Origin: Pseudomonadota bacterium
GTDB lineage: Bacteria > Pseudomonadota > Alphaproteobacteria > ATCC43930 > CGMCC-115725
Reading direction: 5' to 3'
Assembly (NCBI GenBank): GCA_021790295.1
Contig: JAJYIC010000123.1
Coordinates: 1-7,144 of the forward strand
DNA: 7,144 bases
Of the stretch, positions 1 through 5,763 are shown piece by piece (position 1 is the stretch's first letter; the number at the start of each line of letters is the position of its first letter). Both the position numbers and the translations under genes were made by a program. Below the pieces are notes generated by a model. The model made no database searches. It saw nothing but the letters and a program-made list of their open reading frames with translations, and was not told the DNA's origin.

Positions 1-1
1 A

Positions 2-361
2 CAAGAAGCCATCGAAATCGGCCTCATCAACAAATGCCTGCCGCAAAAGCACCTCTTGAAGGAAACGCTTGCCTGGTGCGAGACCATCAAAGGTCTCAGT
101 CCACAGACCTTGCGCATGACGAAAAAAAGCCTCAATTTCGAGTCGGATCTGCTTTATGCTTCCTGGCAGCAGGGGATGGAACTGCTTGCCCATGTCTGGG
201 GATCGGAAGAAGCGAACGAAGGCATGACGGCGTTTCTCGAAGGCAGGAAACCGGATTTCAGGAAATTCCGCCTGCGCGGCAAAGAGGAGCTCTTGCGCTA
301 TCGCGAGGCTCTCGCAAAAGAGGAGAATGGGATGGCTTCCCGCAAAGGCAAAGCGCGGTGA
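2..361 (+). CDS. Crotonase-family acyl-CoA enzyme (MenB/BadI-like), C-terminal part
   Basis: This is the last ~119 codons of an enoyl-CoA hydratase/isomerase superfamily protein; its start and the CoA-binding and oxyanion-hole core lie left of the window. The visible part opens with EIGLINKCLP, which fits the crotonase 'A...GLVN.VVP' strand that follows the catalytic core. It continues through a helix (TLRMTKKSLN) and ends with WGSEEANEGMTAFLEGRKPDF. That 'S.E..EG..AFLE.RKPDF' ending is the typical C-terminal helix and tail of crotonases, and the R-K-P-[DE]-[FW] form is closest to naphthoyl-CoA synthase (MenB) and 2-ketocyclohexanecarboxyl-CoA hydrolase (BadI). A basic tail of about 30 residues extends past the usual end. 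The TGA stop overlaps the GTG start of the next gene by 4 bp, indicating one transcript and translational coupling. The superfamily is secure. The substrate cannot be decided from the tail, and generic enoyl-CoA hydratase is equally possible. Confidence 0.85.
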   Translation, partial: QEAIEIGLINKCLPQKHLLKETLAWCETIKGLSPQTLRMTKKSLNFESDLLYASWQQGMELLAHVWGSEEANEGMTAFLEGRKPDFRKFRLRGKEELLRYREALAKEENGMASRKGKAR

Positions 362-1110
362 AGCGCGCCGAACCCTCCCCGCAAACGAGGGATAGGATCG
401 CCGCAAACCCGGCCGAAGGCGGAAGGGAAGCGGACTATTTGCGCCCCGGCCGCTTTATCGACAGCGACCATCCCCTGATCGCGGCATTCGTTGAAAAGAG
501 GGCGGCGGGCGAAAGCGAGCCCCTTGCCGCAGCGGTCAAGCTCTATTACGCGGTGCGCGACGAAATCCGTTACGACCCGTATGTCGCTTATGACGATCCG
601 CAAAATTACCGCGCGAGCAGCGTTCTCTCGTGCGGCTACGGGTTTTGCGTCGGCAAGGCGGCGCTTCTTGCCGCCGCGGCGAGGGCTCGCGGCATTCCCG
701 CGCGCATCGCTTTTGCCGATGTGCGCAATCACCTTGCGACGCCGCGCCTTCTCTCTCTCGCCGGCACCGACGTCTTCATCTATCACGGCATAACCGAACT
801 TTTTCTCGAAGGGCGCTGGGTCAAGGCGACACCCACCTTCAACCTTTCTCTCTGCCGCAAGTTCAGGATCGAAGCGCTCGATTTCGACGGCCGCGCCGAC
901 GCCCTTCTCCATCCTTTCGACCTTGAGGGCCGCAAGCACATGGAATATCTGCGCCGGCATGGAAGTTACGCCGACGTCCCCGCCGAGATCCTGATCCCGG
1001 CGATGAGAAAAGCGTATCCCAACCTCGTCCGGCTCGGGGAGGATGAGCGCGGCGATTTTGCAAAAGAAGCTTCGGAAGGCTCTTCCGCGGAAAGGCCGGA
1101 GCGCCTTTGA
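358..1110 (+). CDS. Transglutaminase-like (papain-fold) protein
   Basis: A protein of 250 aa from the GTG at 358. That start is chosen because it forms a GTGA overlap with the upstream stop and because codons further upstream in this frame lie inside the crotonase gene. No signal peptide or membrane segment is visible, so it is probably cytosolic. The transglutaminase core (Transglut_core, COG1305-like) runs from about residue 55 to 165. The nucleophile motif GYGFCVGKA places Cys97 at the head of the helix, followed by ARARGIPAR, the usual helix-strand connection. His143 lies in YHGITELF, followed by GRWVKATPTFN. Canonical members have an Asp where this protein reads KATPTFN, so the third catalytic residue is absent or replaced, perhaps by Asn162. 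The remaining ~85 residues include a charged helical region with HMEYLRRHG and a low-complexity acidic/basic end. Activity could be amidase, peptidase or acyl transfer. Coupling to an acyl-CoA enzyme suggests a shared pathway, but its identity is unknown. Confidence 0.85.
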   Translation: MKRAEPSPQTRDRIAANPAEGGREADYLRPGRFIDSDHPLIAAFVEKRAAGESEPLAAAVKLYYAVRDEIRYDPYVAYDDPQNYRASSVLSCGYGFCVGKAALLAAAARARGIPARIAFADVRNHLATPRLLSLAGTDVFIYHGITELFLEGRWVKATPTFNLSLCRKFRIEALDFDGRADALLHPFDLEGRKHMEYLRRHGSYADVPAEILIPAMRKAYPNLVRLGEDERGDFAKEASEGSSAERPERL

Positions 1111-1187
1111 CCGGCGCCGAGGCGGTGCGGCAAGGGGAACGCTCTGTCGAAAGGCCTCAAAGCCCGGCCCTTTTCTTGCAGAGGCGC

Positions 1188-1221
1188 GGGAAGGCGGCGG
1201 CAAGCCGCCGCCCTCCCTTTT
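1188..1221 (+). terminator. Rho-independent terminator after the crotonase/transglutaminase unit
   Basis: A perfect 8-bp GC stem (GGCGGCGG, loop CAAG, CCGCCGCC) is extended, beyond one A/C mismatch, by GGGA pairing with TCCC. TTTT follows at 1218-1221. It sits 78 bp after the transglutaminase stop and just before the stop of the opposing small gene. On the minus strand no T-run follows the stem, so it should work mainly rightward. Confidence 0.75.
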
Positions 1222-1224
1222 CGC

Positions 1225-1440
1225 CTAGTTCTCGTCGCTGTCGGAGGGTTCGCTGTTGGTTTCGCCGCCCGAACCCGGCTTCTCCTCGTTTTGCGCGAGA
1301 ACCATCCCGTGCCCGGAAGCGCGAGCGCTCGCGCTCACCACGGCGGAGTGGCTTTCCGCCCCGACCGAAGCGATTGCCGGCACCGCGGCAACGCCGAGAA
1401 CCGCGAAGAGGATGGCAAACAAAGGCGTCCTGGTCATCAT
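1225..1440 (-). CDS. Small exported acidic protein of unknown function
   Basis: A 71-residue ORF with tandem ATGs at 1440 and 1437; which one is used is not decided. The purine-rich AAGGGAAAGGGACAG directly upstream can serve as the ribosome-binding site. It begins with a convincing Sec signal peptide: Arg4, a hydrophobic core over about residues 6-20 (LFAILFAVLGVAAV) and an AIA-S type cleavage site near residues 22-25. The predicted mature part is only ~47 residues, has no cysteine, contains a Ser/Ala-rich stretch, and ends in a strongly acidic, Gly/Ser/Glu-rich tail rich in Asp. I recognise no family. It is transcribed away from the OmpR-type regulator gene, and a tandem regulator-like repeat lies ~100 bp upstream of its start, so it is probably a target of that system. 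By analogy with small periplasmic modulators such as CpxP or FeuN it might feed back on the kinase, but no homology to them is claimed. It could also be a disordered envelope-stress protein. Confidence 0.65.
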   Translation of the reverse strand: MMTRTPLFAILFAVLGVAAVPAIASVGAESHSAVVSASARASGHGMVLAQNEEKPGSGGETNSEPSDSDEN

Positions 1441-1516
1441 CTGTCCCTTTCCCTTGGAGTGGCCGCACGGAGAATGTCGTGCGCGAACGGGGCCATCAGA
1501 GCAGGGGATCGTAAGG

Positions 1517-1546
1517 AGAATATCAGCGGATCCGGGAAAATTGTAA
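1517..1546 (-). promoter_or_regulatory. Candidate promoter for the small exported protein
   Basis: Read on the minus strand, TTACAA (1546-1541) and TATTCT (1522-1517) are separated by 18 bp and resemble sigma-70 -35 and -10 boxes, each imperfect. Transcription would start near 1510, giving a leader of about 70 nt. The -35 hexamer lies within the tandem repeat at 1542-1559. This is the arrangement in which OmpR/PhoB-family activators compensate for a weak -35. The boxes are weak matches, so this is a candidate only. Confidence 0.4.
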
Positions 1547-1559
1547 GGAAGTGTAAGGA
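1542..1559 (+). promoter_or_regulatory. Tandem direct repeat, likely OmpR-family operator
   Basis: TGTAAGGA occurs at 1542-1549 and again at 1552-1559, a centre-to-centre distance of exactly 10 bp, so GTAAG-N5-GTAAG. A third GTAAGGA lies at 1511-1517, 32 bp from the first copy, or about three helical turns. OmpR/PhoB-family regulators bind as head-to-tail dimers to direct repeats at 10-11 bp spacing, and the CpxR consensus GTAAA-N5-GTAAA has the same form. The adjacent gene encodes such a regulator, so autoregulation and control of the divergent gene are inferred. Confidence 0.6.
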
Positions 1560-1585
1560 TCTCTCTCTTCTTGGCGCATTCGTGG

Positions 1586-1591
1586 TAGAAT
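1586..1591 (+). promoter_or_regulatory. Candidate -10 box for the two-component operon
   Basis: TAGAAT matches the sigma-70 -10 consensus at five of six positions and lies 26 bp before the regulator's GTG start, predicting a leader of about 20 nt. There is no good -35 at 17 bp (CT-rich at 1563-1568). The tandem repeat ends only ~3 bp upstream of that position, consistent with an activator-dependent promoter. Confidence 0.4.
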
Positions 1592-1617
1592 AATCCTTTA
1601 AAGATCGAGCAGGACGC

Positions 1618-2334
1618 GTGAGTACGCCTGCGCATATTCTTATCGTCGACGACGATGTGAGCATCCGCGTTCTCTTGAAGGAATATCTCGAAGGGAACGG
1701 GTTCCGGGCATCGGTTGCCGCCGACGGTCCTCAGCTGAGGGAGGCGCTGAGAACCGCGCCGGTCGATCTTATCGTGCTCGATCTGATGCTCCCGGGCGAA
1801 GATGGATTTTCGCTCTGCCGGCGCGTGCGCGCCGAGCGCGATACGCCGATCATCATGCTGACCGCCAAAAACCGCAGCGCCGAACGCATAGAGGGTCTGG
1901 AACTCGGCGCCGACGACTATGTCGCAAAACCCTTCGAACCGCGCGAACTGGTGGCGCGCATCCGCGGGGTATTGCGGCGAAGCCGCGCGGCCGAGGAACG
2001 CGCGAGCCCGGTTCGCGCCTTTTCCTTTGCCGGCTGGGAGTTGAGCCTGCCTTTGCGCCGCCTTCTTTCGCCCGCAAAGGTTCTCGTTCCTCTGGCGGCC
2101 TCGGAATTCCAGTTGCTGGCGATCTTTCTCGAGCATCCGCAAAGGGTTCTGAGCCGCGATCAATTGATCGAGCAGTGTCACAGGCGCGACGCCGGGCCTT
2201 TCGACCGCAGCATCGACGTGCGCGTGAGCCAGTTGCGCCAGCGTCTTGGCGACAACGCGCGCGAACCGCGCCTCATCAAAACCGTCCGCAGCGCCGGTTA
2301 TCTTCTGGCGGCGGACGTCGTGCGGCACAGCTGA
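1618..2334 (+). CDS. OmpR-family response regulator
   Basis: A two-domain DNA-binding response regulator of 238 aa, the normal length for the OmpR/PhoB class. The receiver domain (about residues 5-118) has the acidic pocket Asp11-Asp13 (IVDDD), phospho-acceptor Asp55 in LIVLDLMLPGEDG, the switch Thr82 (MLTAK) and the conserved Lys104 (AKPF). The C-terminal winged-helix domain (about 135-233) shows the expected LAASEFQLLAIFLEHPQRVLSR opening, the DRSIDVRVSQLRQRLGD recognition helix and the KTVRSAGYLL wing. The start is the GTG at 1618, preceded by AGGA at 1611-1614; no earlier in-frame start keeps the receiver fold tidy. The kinase gene follows after one base, so the two are co-transcribed. 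The receiver is closest in style to EnvZ/OmpR-type alphaproteobacterial regulators. The signal and regulon are not evident, but the upstream tandem repeat is a likely binding site. Confidence 0.95.
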   Translation: MSTPAHILIVDDDVSIRVLLKEYLEGNGFRASVAADGPQLREALRTAPVDLIVLDLMLPGEDGFSLCRRVRAERDTPIIMLTAKNRSAERIEGLELGADDYVAKPFEPRELVARIRGVLRRSRAAEERASPVRAFSFAGWELSLPLRRLLSPAKVLVPLAASEFQLLAIFLEHPQRVLSRDQLIEQCHRRDAGPFDRSIDVRVSQLRQRLGDNAREPRLIKTVRSAGYLLAADVVRHS

Positions 2335-2335
2335 G

Positions 2336-3784
2336 TTGAGACTCCTCCCCCGCACCCTGGCGGCGCGGATGAGCGGCATTTTGCTGCTCGGCCTTCTCCT
2401 CGCGCAGCTTTTCAGCCTCGCCATCGACGCCCTCGACCGCGGCCGCGCGTTTTATCGCAGCACCACCTTGCAGGTGGCAAAAGAGATCGCGGATATCGCA
2501 AAGTCCCTCGACGCGGTCGGCCCCGGGGAGAGGGCGCGAATCGCCGCCGCGCTGAGCGGCCCGAGCCTCAAGATCGCCCTTTCGCGCGGCCCCGGGCTTA
2601 AAGAAAACCTCCCGCAAAGACCTTACGCGCGCGCTTTTCGGGCGATGCTCGGCCGCGAACTCGGAAAGGGCTGGCCGATCCGCGTTATGACGCGGCGATC
2701 GAGAGGGCGCGCCAACGCCAAAGCGGCTTCCTTCTGGGAGGCCCCGGTCAATGCCCTCGACCGTTATCTGACGCTGCGCCTTTTCTATCTCGCGCCGCGC
2801 GGTCTTTCCTTCGAGGCCGAGGTCGCACTTCATGATTCGAGCCTCGCGCGCTTTACCGCACCCCTCCCCTATGAACATGTCACGCGCCTTTACGTGCTGT
2901 TGCCAAAGCTCTTCTTGATGCTTTCGATCCTCGTCTTGCTTCTGCTTTTCGCCGTCGGCTGGGTCACCCGTCCGCTCGAAAACATGGCGCGGGCGGCGCT
3001 CGCTCTCGGAAAGGACCTCAATCGCACGCCTCTCGCGGAAAGCGGTCCCGAGGAGATCCGGGTCACCGCGCGGGCACTCAATGTCATGCAGCTGCGCCTT
3101 CTCGGCTTTGTCCGCGATCGCGCGGCGATGCTGGCCGCCCTTTCGCACGACCTCAAGACCTTTATCACCCGCCTCAGGTTGCGCGCCGAGCTTCTCGAAG
3201 AAGACCGGCATCGCGACCGTTTGATCGCCGATCTCGGCGCCATGTCGGCGATGGTGGAGGCAACGCTCGACTACCTCCACGGGATCGAGCCGGTTGAGGG
3301 CCGCGTCACTTTCGACATGACGGCCTTGGTCGAAAGTGTGCGCATCGACGCCGAGGATCTCGGCTGGAAGGTCGAGGTCTGCGGCATGGCGAAAGAGCCC
3401 TTTTTCGGCAACCCGCAAGATCTTCGCCGCTGCCTCGTCAACCTTGTCGAAAACGCCGTCACTTATGGCGGAGGCGCGACCGTCGTCCTTGAAGAAAGGC
3501 CCCGCGAACTGGCGATCGCCGTGTGCGATCAGGGCCCGGGGGTTGCGCCCGACGAACGGGAGAAGGTGTTCGAACCTTTTTATCGCGGCGCCTGTTCGCG
3601 CGCTCGCGATGCGAAGGGGACCGGTCTCGGCCTCGCCATCGCCCGAACCATCGCCCGCGCGCATGGCGGCGACGTGGTGCTGGAAAGCGGAACGCCGAAA
3701 GGCTTTCGTTCGGTCGTGCGCCTGCCGCGCCTTGCCGCCGCGAAACCGGAAACGGAGGGCGCGGGGCCGAAGGCTCTTTCTTGA
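2336..3784 (+). CDS. EnvZ-like membrane sensor histidine kinase
   Basis: The partner kinase is 482 aa, starting at TTG 2336, one base after the regulator stop. This start retains the family-like N-terminus RLLPRTLAAR ahead of the first membrane helix; the alternative ATG at 2369 would cut into it. TM1 spans about residues 12-32. A periplasmic domain runs from about 33 to 185, with no recognised ligand-binding fold. TM2 is about 186-209 and is followed by a HAMP linker to about 262. The dimerisation/phosphotransfer helix carries His271 in LSHDLKTFITRLRLRAE, the EnvZ-type H-box. Thr275, needed for phosphatase activity in this class, is kept, but the usual proline after it is Phe276. The ATPase domain has the N-box (NLVENAVTYG, Asn369/Asn373), G1 (DQGPG, 398-402) and G2 (GTGLGLAIA, 428 onward), all intact. 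It should phosphorylate Asp55 of the upstream regulator. Its signal is unknown. Confidence 0.93.
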   Translation: MRLLPRTLAARMSGILLLGLLLAQLFSLAIDALDRGRAFYRSTTLQVAKEIADIAKSLDAVGPGERARIAAALSGPSLKIALSRGPGLKENLPQRPYARAFRAMLGRELGKGWPIRVMTRRSRGRANAKAASFWEAPVNALDRYLTLRLFYLAPRGLSFEAEVALHDSSLARFTAPLPYEHVTRLYVLLPKLFLMLSILVLLLLFAVGWVTRPLENMARAALALGKDLNRTPLAESGPEEIRVTARALNVMQLRLLGFVRDRAAMLAALSHDLKTFITRLRLRAELLEEDRHRDRLIADLGAMSAMVEATLDYLHGIEPVEGRVTFDMTALVESVRIDAEDLGWKVEVCGMAKEPFFGNPQDLRRCLVNLVENAVTYGGGATVVLEERPRELAIAVCDQGPGVAPDEREKVFEPFYRGACSRARDAKGTGLGLAIARTIARAHGGDVVLESGTPKGFRSVVRLPRLAAAKPETEGAGPKALS

Positions 3785-3805
3785 GCGCCGGCGCAGGCCT
3801 TCCTT

Positions 3806-5500
3806 TCAGCGCAGATAGGCCTCGCTCGCATAACGGCGCATCATGCGCTGGCTGTTGAAGTGCGAGGTGATGTTGGCGATCGCCCCTTTCATCATCCGGC
3901 ACCAGCCCGCCCTGTCGGCGTGATAACGAGGCAAGACGGCGCTTTCGAGCCGCTCATAAAGCAGAGCCGCATGGCGTTCGGGCGCCTCGCCTTCGGGGTC
4001 GATCGACCAGCCCGTCACCCCTTCGATGCAGGCCTCGATCCACCAGCCGTCGCGCACGCTCAAACTGAGGACGCCATTGAACGCCGCCTTCATGCCGCTC
4101 GTTCCGGAGGCTTCGAGAGGGGGCAAGGGCGTGTTGAGCCAAAGATCGCAGCCTGCGACCAGCATCATCGCCATTTGCATGTCGTAATCCGGCAGGAAGG
4201 CGCAGGCAACCCTCCCGCGCAGCCGGGCGATCAGATCGCAAATGCGCCTGATGCTCTCCTTGCCTTCGCTGTCGCGGGGATGAGCCTTGCCCGCGAGCAC
4301 CACCTGGAAAGGATGGCGCGAGGCAATCGCGGCGAGGCGATCGAGGTCTTCGAACAAAAGAAGCGGGCGTTTATAACCCGTCATGCGGCGGGCGAAGCCG
4401 ATGATCGGGAGGCCCATGTCGAGAACGATGCCGGTCGAGGCTTTCACTCCTTCGACGAGTTCGGCTTTCGCCTTCTCGTGGCATCGCCACAGCTCGTCGT
4501 CGCCGAGGTGCAAGGCGCGGACGAGAACTTCGGGCTCGTGCTGCCAATGCGGCCAGTGGGCGCCATAAAGCTCGGCGAAGGCTTTGTGCGTCCAGGTCCC
4601 CGCGTGGACGCCGTTGGTGACGGCGTGGACGCGGTAACCCGGATACATTTGTTTCGTAATTTCGGCGTGGCGGCGGGCGACGCCGTTGACATAGCCCGCG
4701 AGGCTCAGAGCAAGGCGGGTCAGGTTGAGGCGGTCTTCGCCGGCAAGCTTCTTCAACGCCTCGAGCTCGATGAAATCGGGCAGAAGCCTTTCGAATAGCG
4801 CGTAAGAAAAGCGGTCCTGGGCGGCTTCGACCGGGGTGTGGGTGGTAAACGCGCAGCGCTCGCGCACTTCGGCGATATCGTAAGCCAACTCTCCGGCGAT
4901 TCTTTCCTCGGGGGGGATGCGCCAGCGGTTCAAAAGGTCGAGCGTCAAAAGCGCCGCATGGCCTTCGTTGAGGTGGTAGGTGTGGAGGTCGAAGCCGAGC
5001 GCGCGCAGAATGCGTATGCCGCCGACGCCGAGAATGATCTCCTGCTTGAGGCGATACTCCTCATCGCCGCCATAAAGATAATGGGTGAGAACCCGGTCCT
5101 CCTCGCCGTTCTGGTCGAGATCGGTGTCGAGAAAGAGGATCGGGACCCGGTGCCCGTGCGGGCAGGCGTGGACGTAAAGCCAGGGACGGATCCACACCGG
5201 CTTTCTTTCGATCTCGACCGCGACCATGGCGTTCAAAGGCGCGCACCAGCGTTCGGGCTGCCACCAGTCGGGCGCCTCCGATTGCCGTCCCTCGGCATCG
5301 ATCTTTTGGCGGAAATAACCGGCCCTGGAGAGAAGCGTTACGAAGACGACGGGAAGCTCGAGATCGGCGCAAGAACGGGCCACATCGCCGGCGAGGATGC
5401 CCAATCCGCCGGCGTAACTGCGCATCTCCGGCCTGACGGCAATTTCCATCGACAGATAGGCGATGTGCGTGCGGGAGATAAACGCTTCGGCCGAGGGCAT
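3806..5500 (-). CDS. Alpha-glucan (glycogen/maltodextrin) phosphorylase, short GT35 type
   Basis: A cytosolic PLP enzyme releasing glucose-1-phosphate from the non-reducing end of alpha-1,4-glucans with inorganic phosphate. It is 564 aa from the ATG at 5500, with GAGGA nine bases upstream as SD. The N-terminus has AYLSMEIAV and YAGGLGILAGD (residues 29-39). Then come YHLNEGHAA, FTTHTPVEA, AVTNGVHAGTW, FARRMTGYKRP (phosphate-site Arg and Lys) and VLAGKAHP. Near the end, EASGTSGMKAAFNG carries Lys471, which by position is the PLP Schiff-base lysine. Classic GlgP/MalP enzymes are ~800 aa; this length and the THTP and SGMK variants match the short archaeal/Thermotoga-like group found in many bacteria. 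It lacks the N-terminal DUF3417 extension of the ~700-850 aa relatives. No glg or mal gene is next to it in this window. It converges on the kinase gene, with 21 bp between the stops, and diverges from the transporter. GT35 membership is secure; the preferred glucan length is not known. Confidence 0.95.
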   Translation of the reverse strand: MPSAEAFISRTHIAYLSMEIAVRPEMRSYAGGLGILAGDVARSCADLELPVVFVTLLSRAGYFRQKIDAEGRQSEAPDWWQPERWCAPLNAMVAVEIERKPVWIRPWLYVHACPHGHRVPILFLDTDLDQNGEEDRVLTHYLYGGDEEYRLKQEIILGVGGIRILRALGFDLHTYHLNEGHAALLTLDLLNRWRIPPEERIAGELAYDIAEVRERCAFTTHTPVEAAQDRFSYALFERLLPDFIELEALKKLAGEDRLNLTRLALSLAGYVNGVARRHAEITKQMYPGYRVHAVTNGVHAGTWTHKAFAELYGAHWPHWQHEPEVLVRALHLGDDELWRCHEKAKAELVEGVKASTGIVLDMGLPIIGFARRMTGYKRPLLLFEDLDRLAAIASRHPFQVVLAGKAHPRDSEGKESIRRICDLIARLRGRVACAFLPDYDMQMAMMLVAGCDLWLNTPLPPLEASGTSGMKAAFNGVLSLSVRDGWWIEACIEGVTGWSIDPEGEAPERHAALLYERLESAVLPRYHADRAGWCRMMKGAIANITSHFNSQRMMRRYASEAYLR

Positions 5501-5763
5501 AGGGCTTCATCCTCGCCGGCAACGACGCCCAGCCAACCCGGCCGGGAGGAGGAACCCTATTCCTCTGCGCCGGGCGCTCTTTGATCTCCGTCAATCGGGC
5601 GCGAGAGAGGAGAGAGCAGGATAAGCGCCCTTGTGTCTCCTCTCTGCGCCGCCCGCGCTTCTCTTGCCTGCAGCGCGAATTGGCTGATAGGGTACCGTTC
5701 AAAAATGGTTCATCGGCGGCAAAGCCTTGCCGCAAGGACCAGGACCATCAAGGAGAGAATGCC
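5501..5763. other. Divergent intergenic region between phosphorylase and MFS gene
   Basis: A 263-bp spacer that must carry promoters for both genes. I see no strong sigma-70 pair. On the + strand a weak TTGCCT (5664-5669) and GATAGG (5686-5691), 16 bp apart, could serve the transporter. A perfect inverted CCCGGCCGGG lies at about 5538-5547, and a small hairpin CCTTG-CCG-CAAGG at 5725-5737 lies in the transporter leader just before its SD. Codons in the + frame upstream of 5764 show no family similarity, so they are not taken as coding. Confidence 0.4.
5751..5757 (+). promoter_or_regulatory. Strong ribosome-binding site deciding the MFS start
   Basis: AGGAGAG lies with the AGGAG core eight bases before the GTG at 5764. 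It is the best Shine-Dalgarno in the window and fixes the start there. The ATG at 5759, inside the spacer, is out of frame, and the longer N-terminal extension from 5581 has no such site. Confidence 0.7.

Noticed and set aside
298..1203. A 301-codon open frame on the minus strand
   Set aside because: It is antisense to the transglutaminase-like gene and runs into the terminator hairpin; it has no RBS or family features.
1441..2424. Upstream extension of the small exported protein's frame to ~399 codons
   Set aside because: The extension passes antisense through the response regulator and the promoter spacer. The signal peptide begins exactly at the ATG pair near 1440, so the short form is the real gene.
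2276..3664. A 462-codon open frame on the minus strand
   Set aside because: It lies entirely antisense to the clearly recognisable sensor kinase and the end of the regulator, and its translation is charged low-complexity sequence with no domain. It is a product of GC-rich codon bias.
3785..3794. GCGCCGGCGC palindrome between the convergent kinase and phosphorylase stops
   Set aside because: It is a perfect palindrome with no loop and no T-run. It does not form a credible intrinsic terminator; how the two transcripts end here is not visible.
3860..4798. A 312-codon open frame on the plus strand
   Set aside because: It is antisense to the phosphorylase, whose motifs are complete; the translation has no recognisable fold.
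5581..5763. N-terminal extension of the MFS protein from a TTG at 5581
   Set aside because: It is Arg-rich, unlike MFS N-termini and has no SD, whereas GTG 5764 has AGGAG at ideal spacing.
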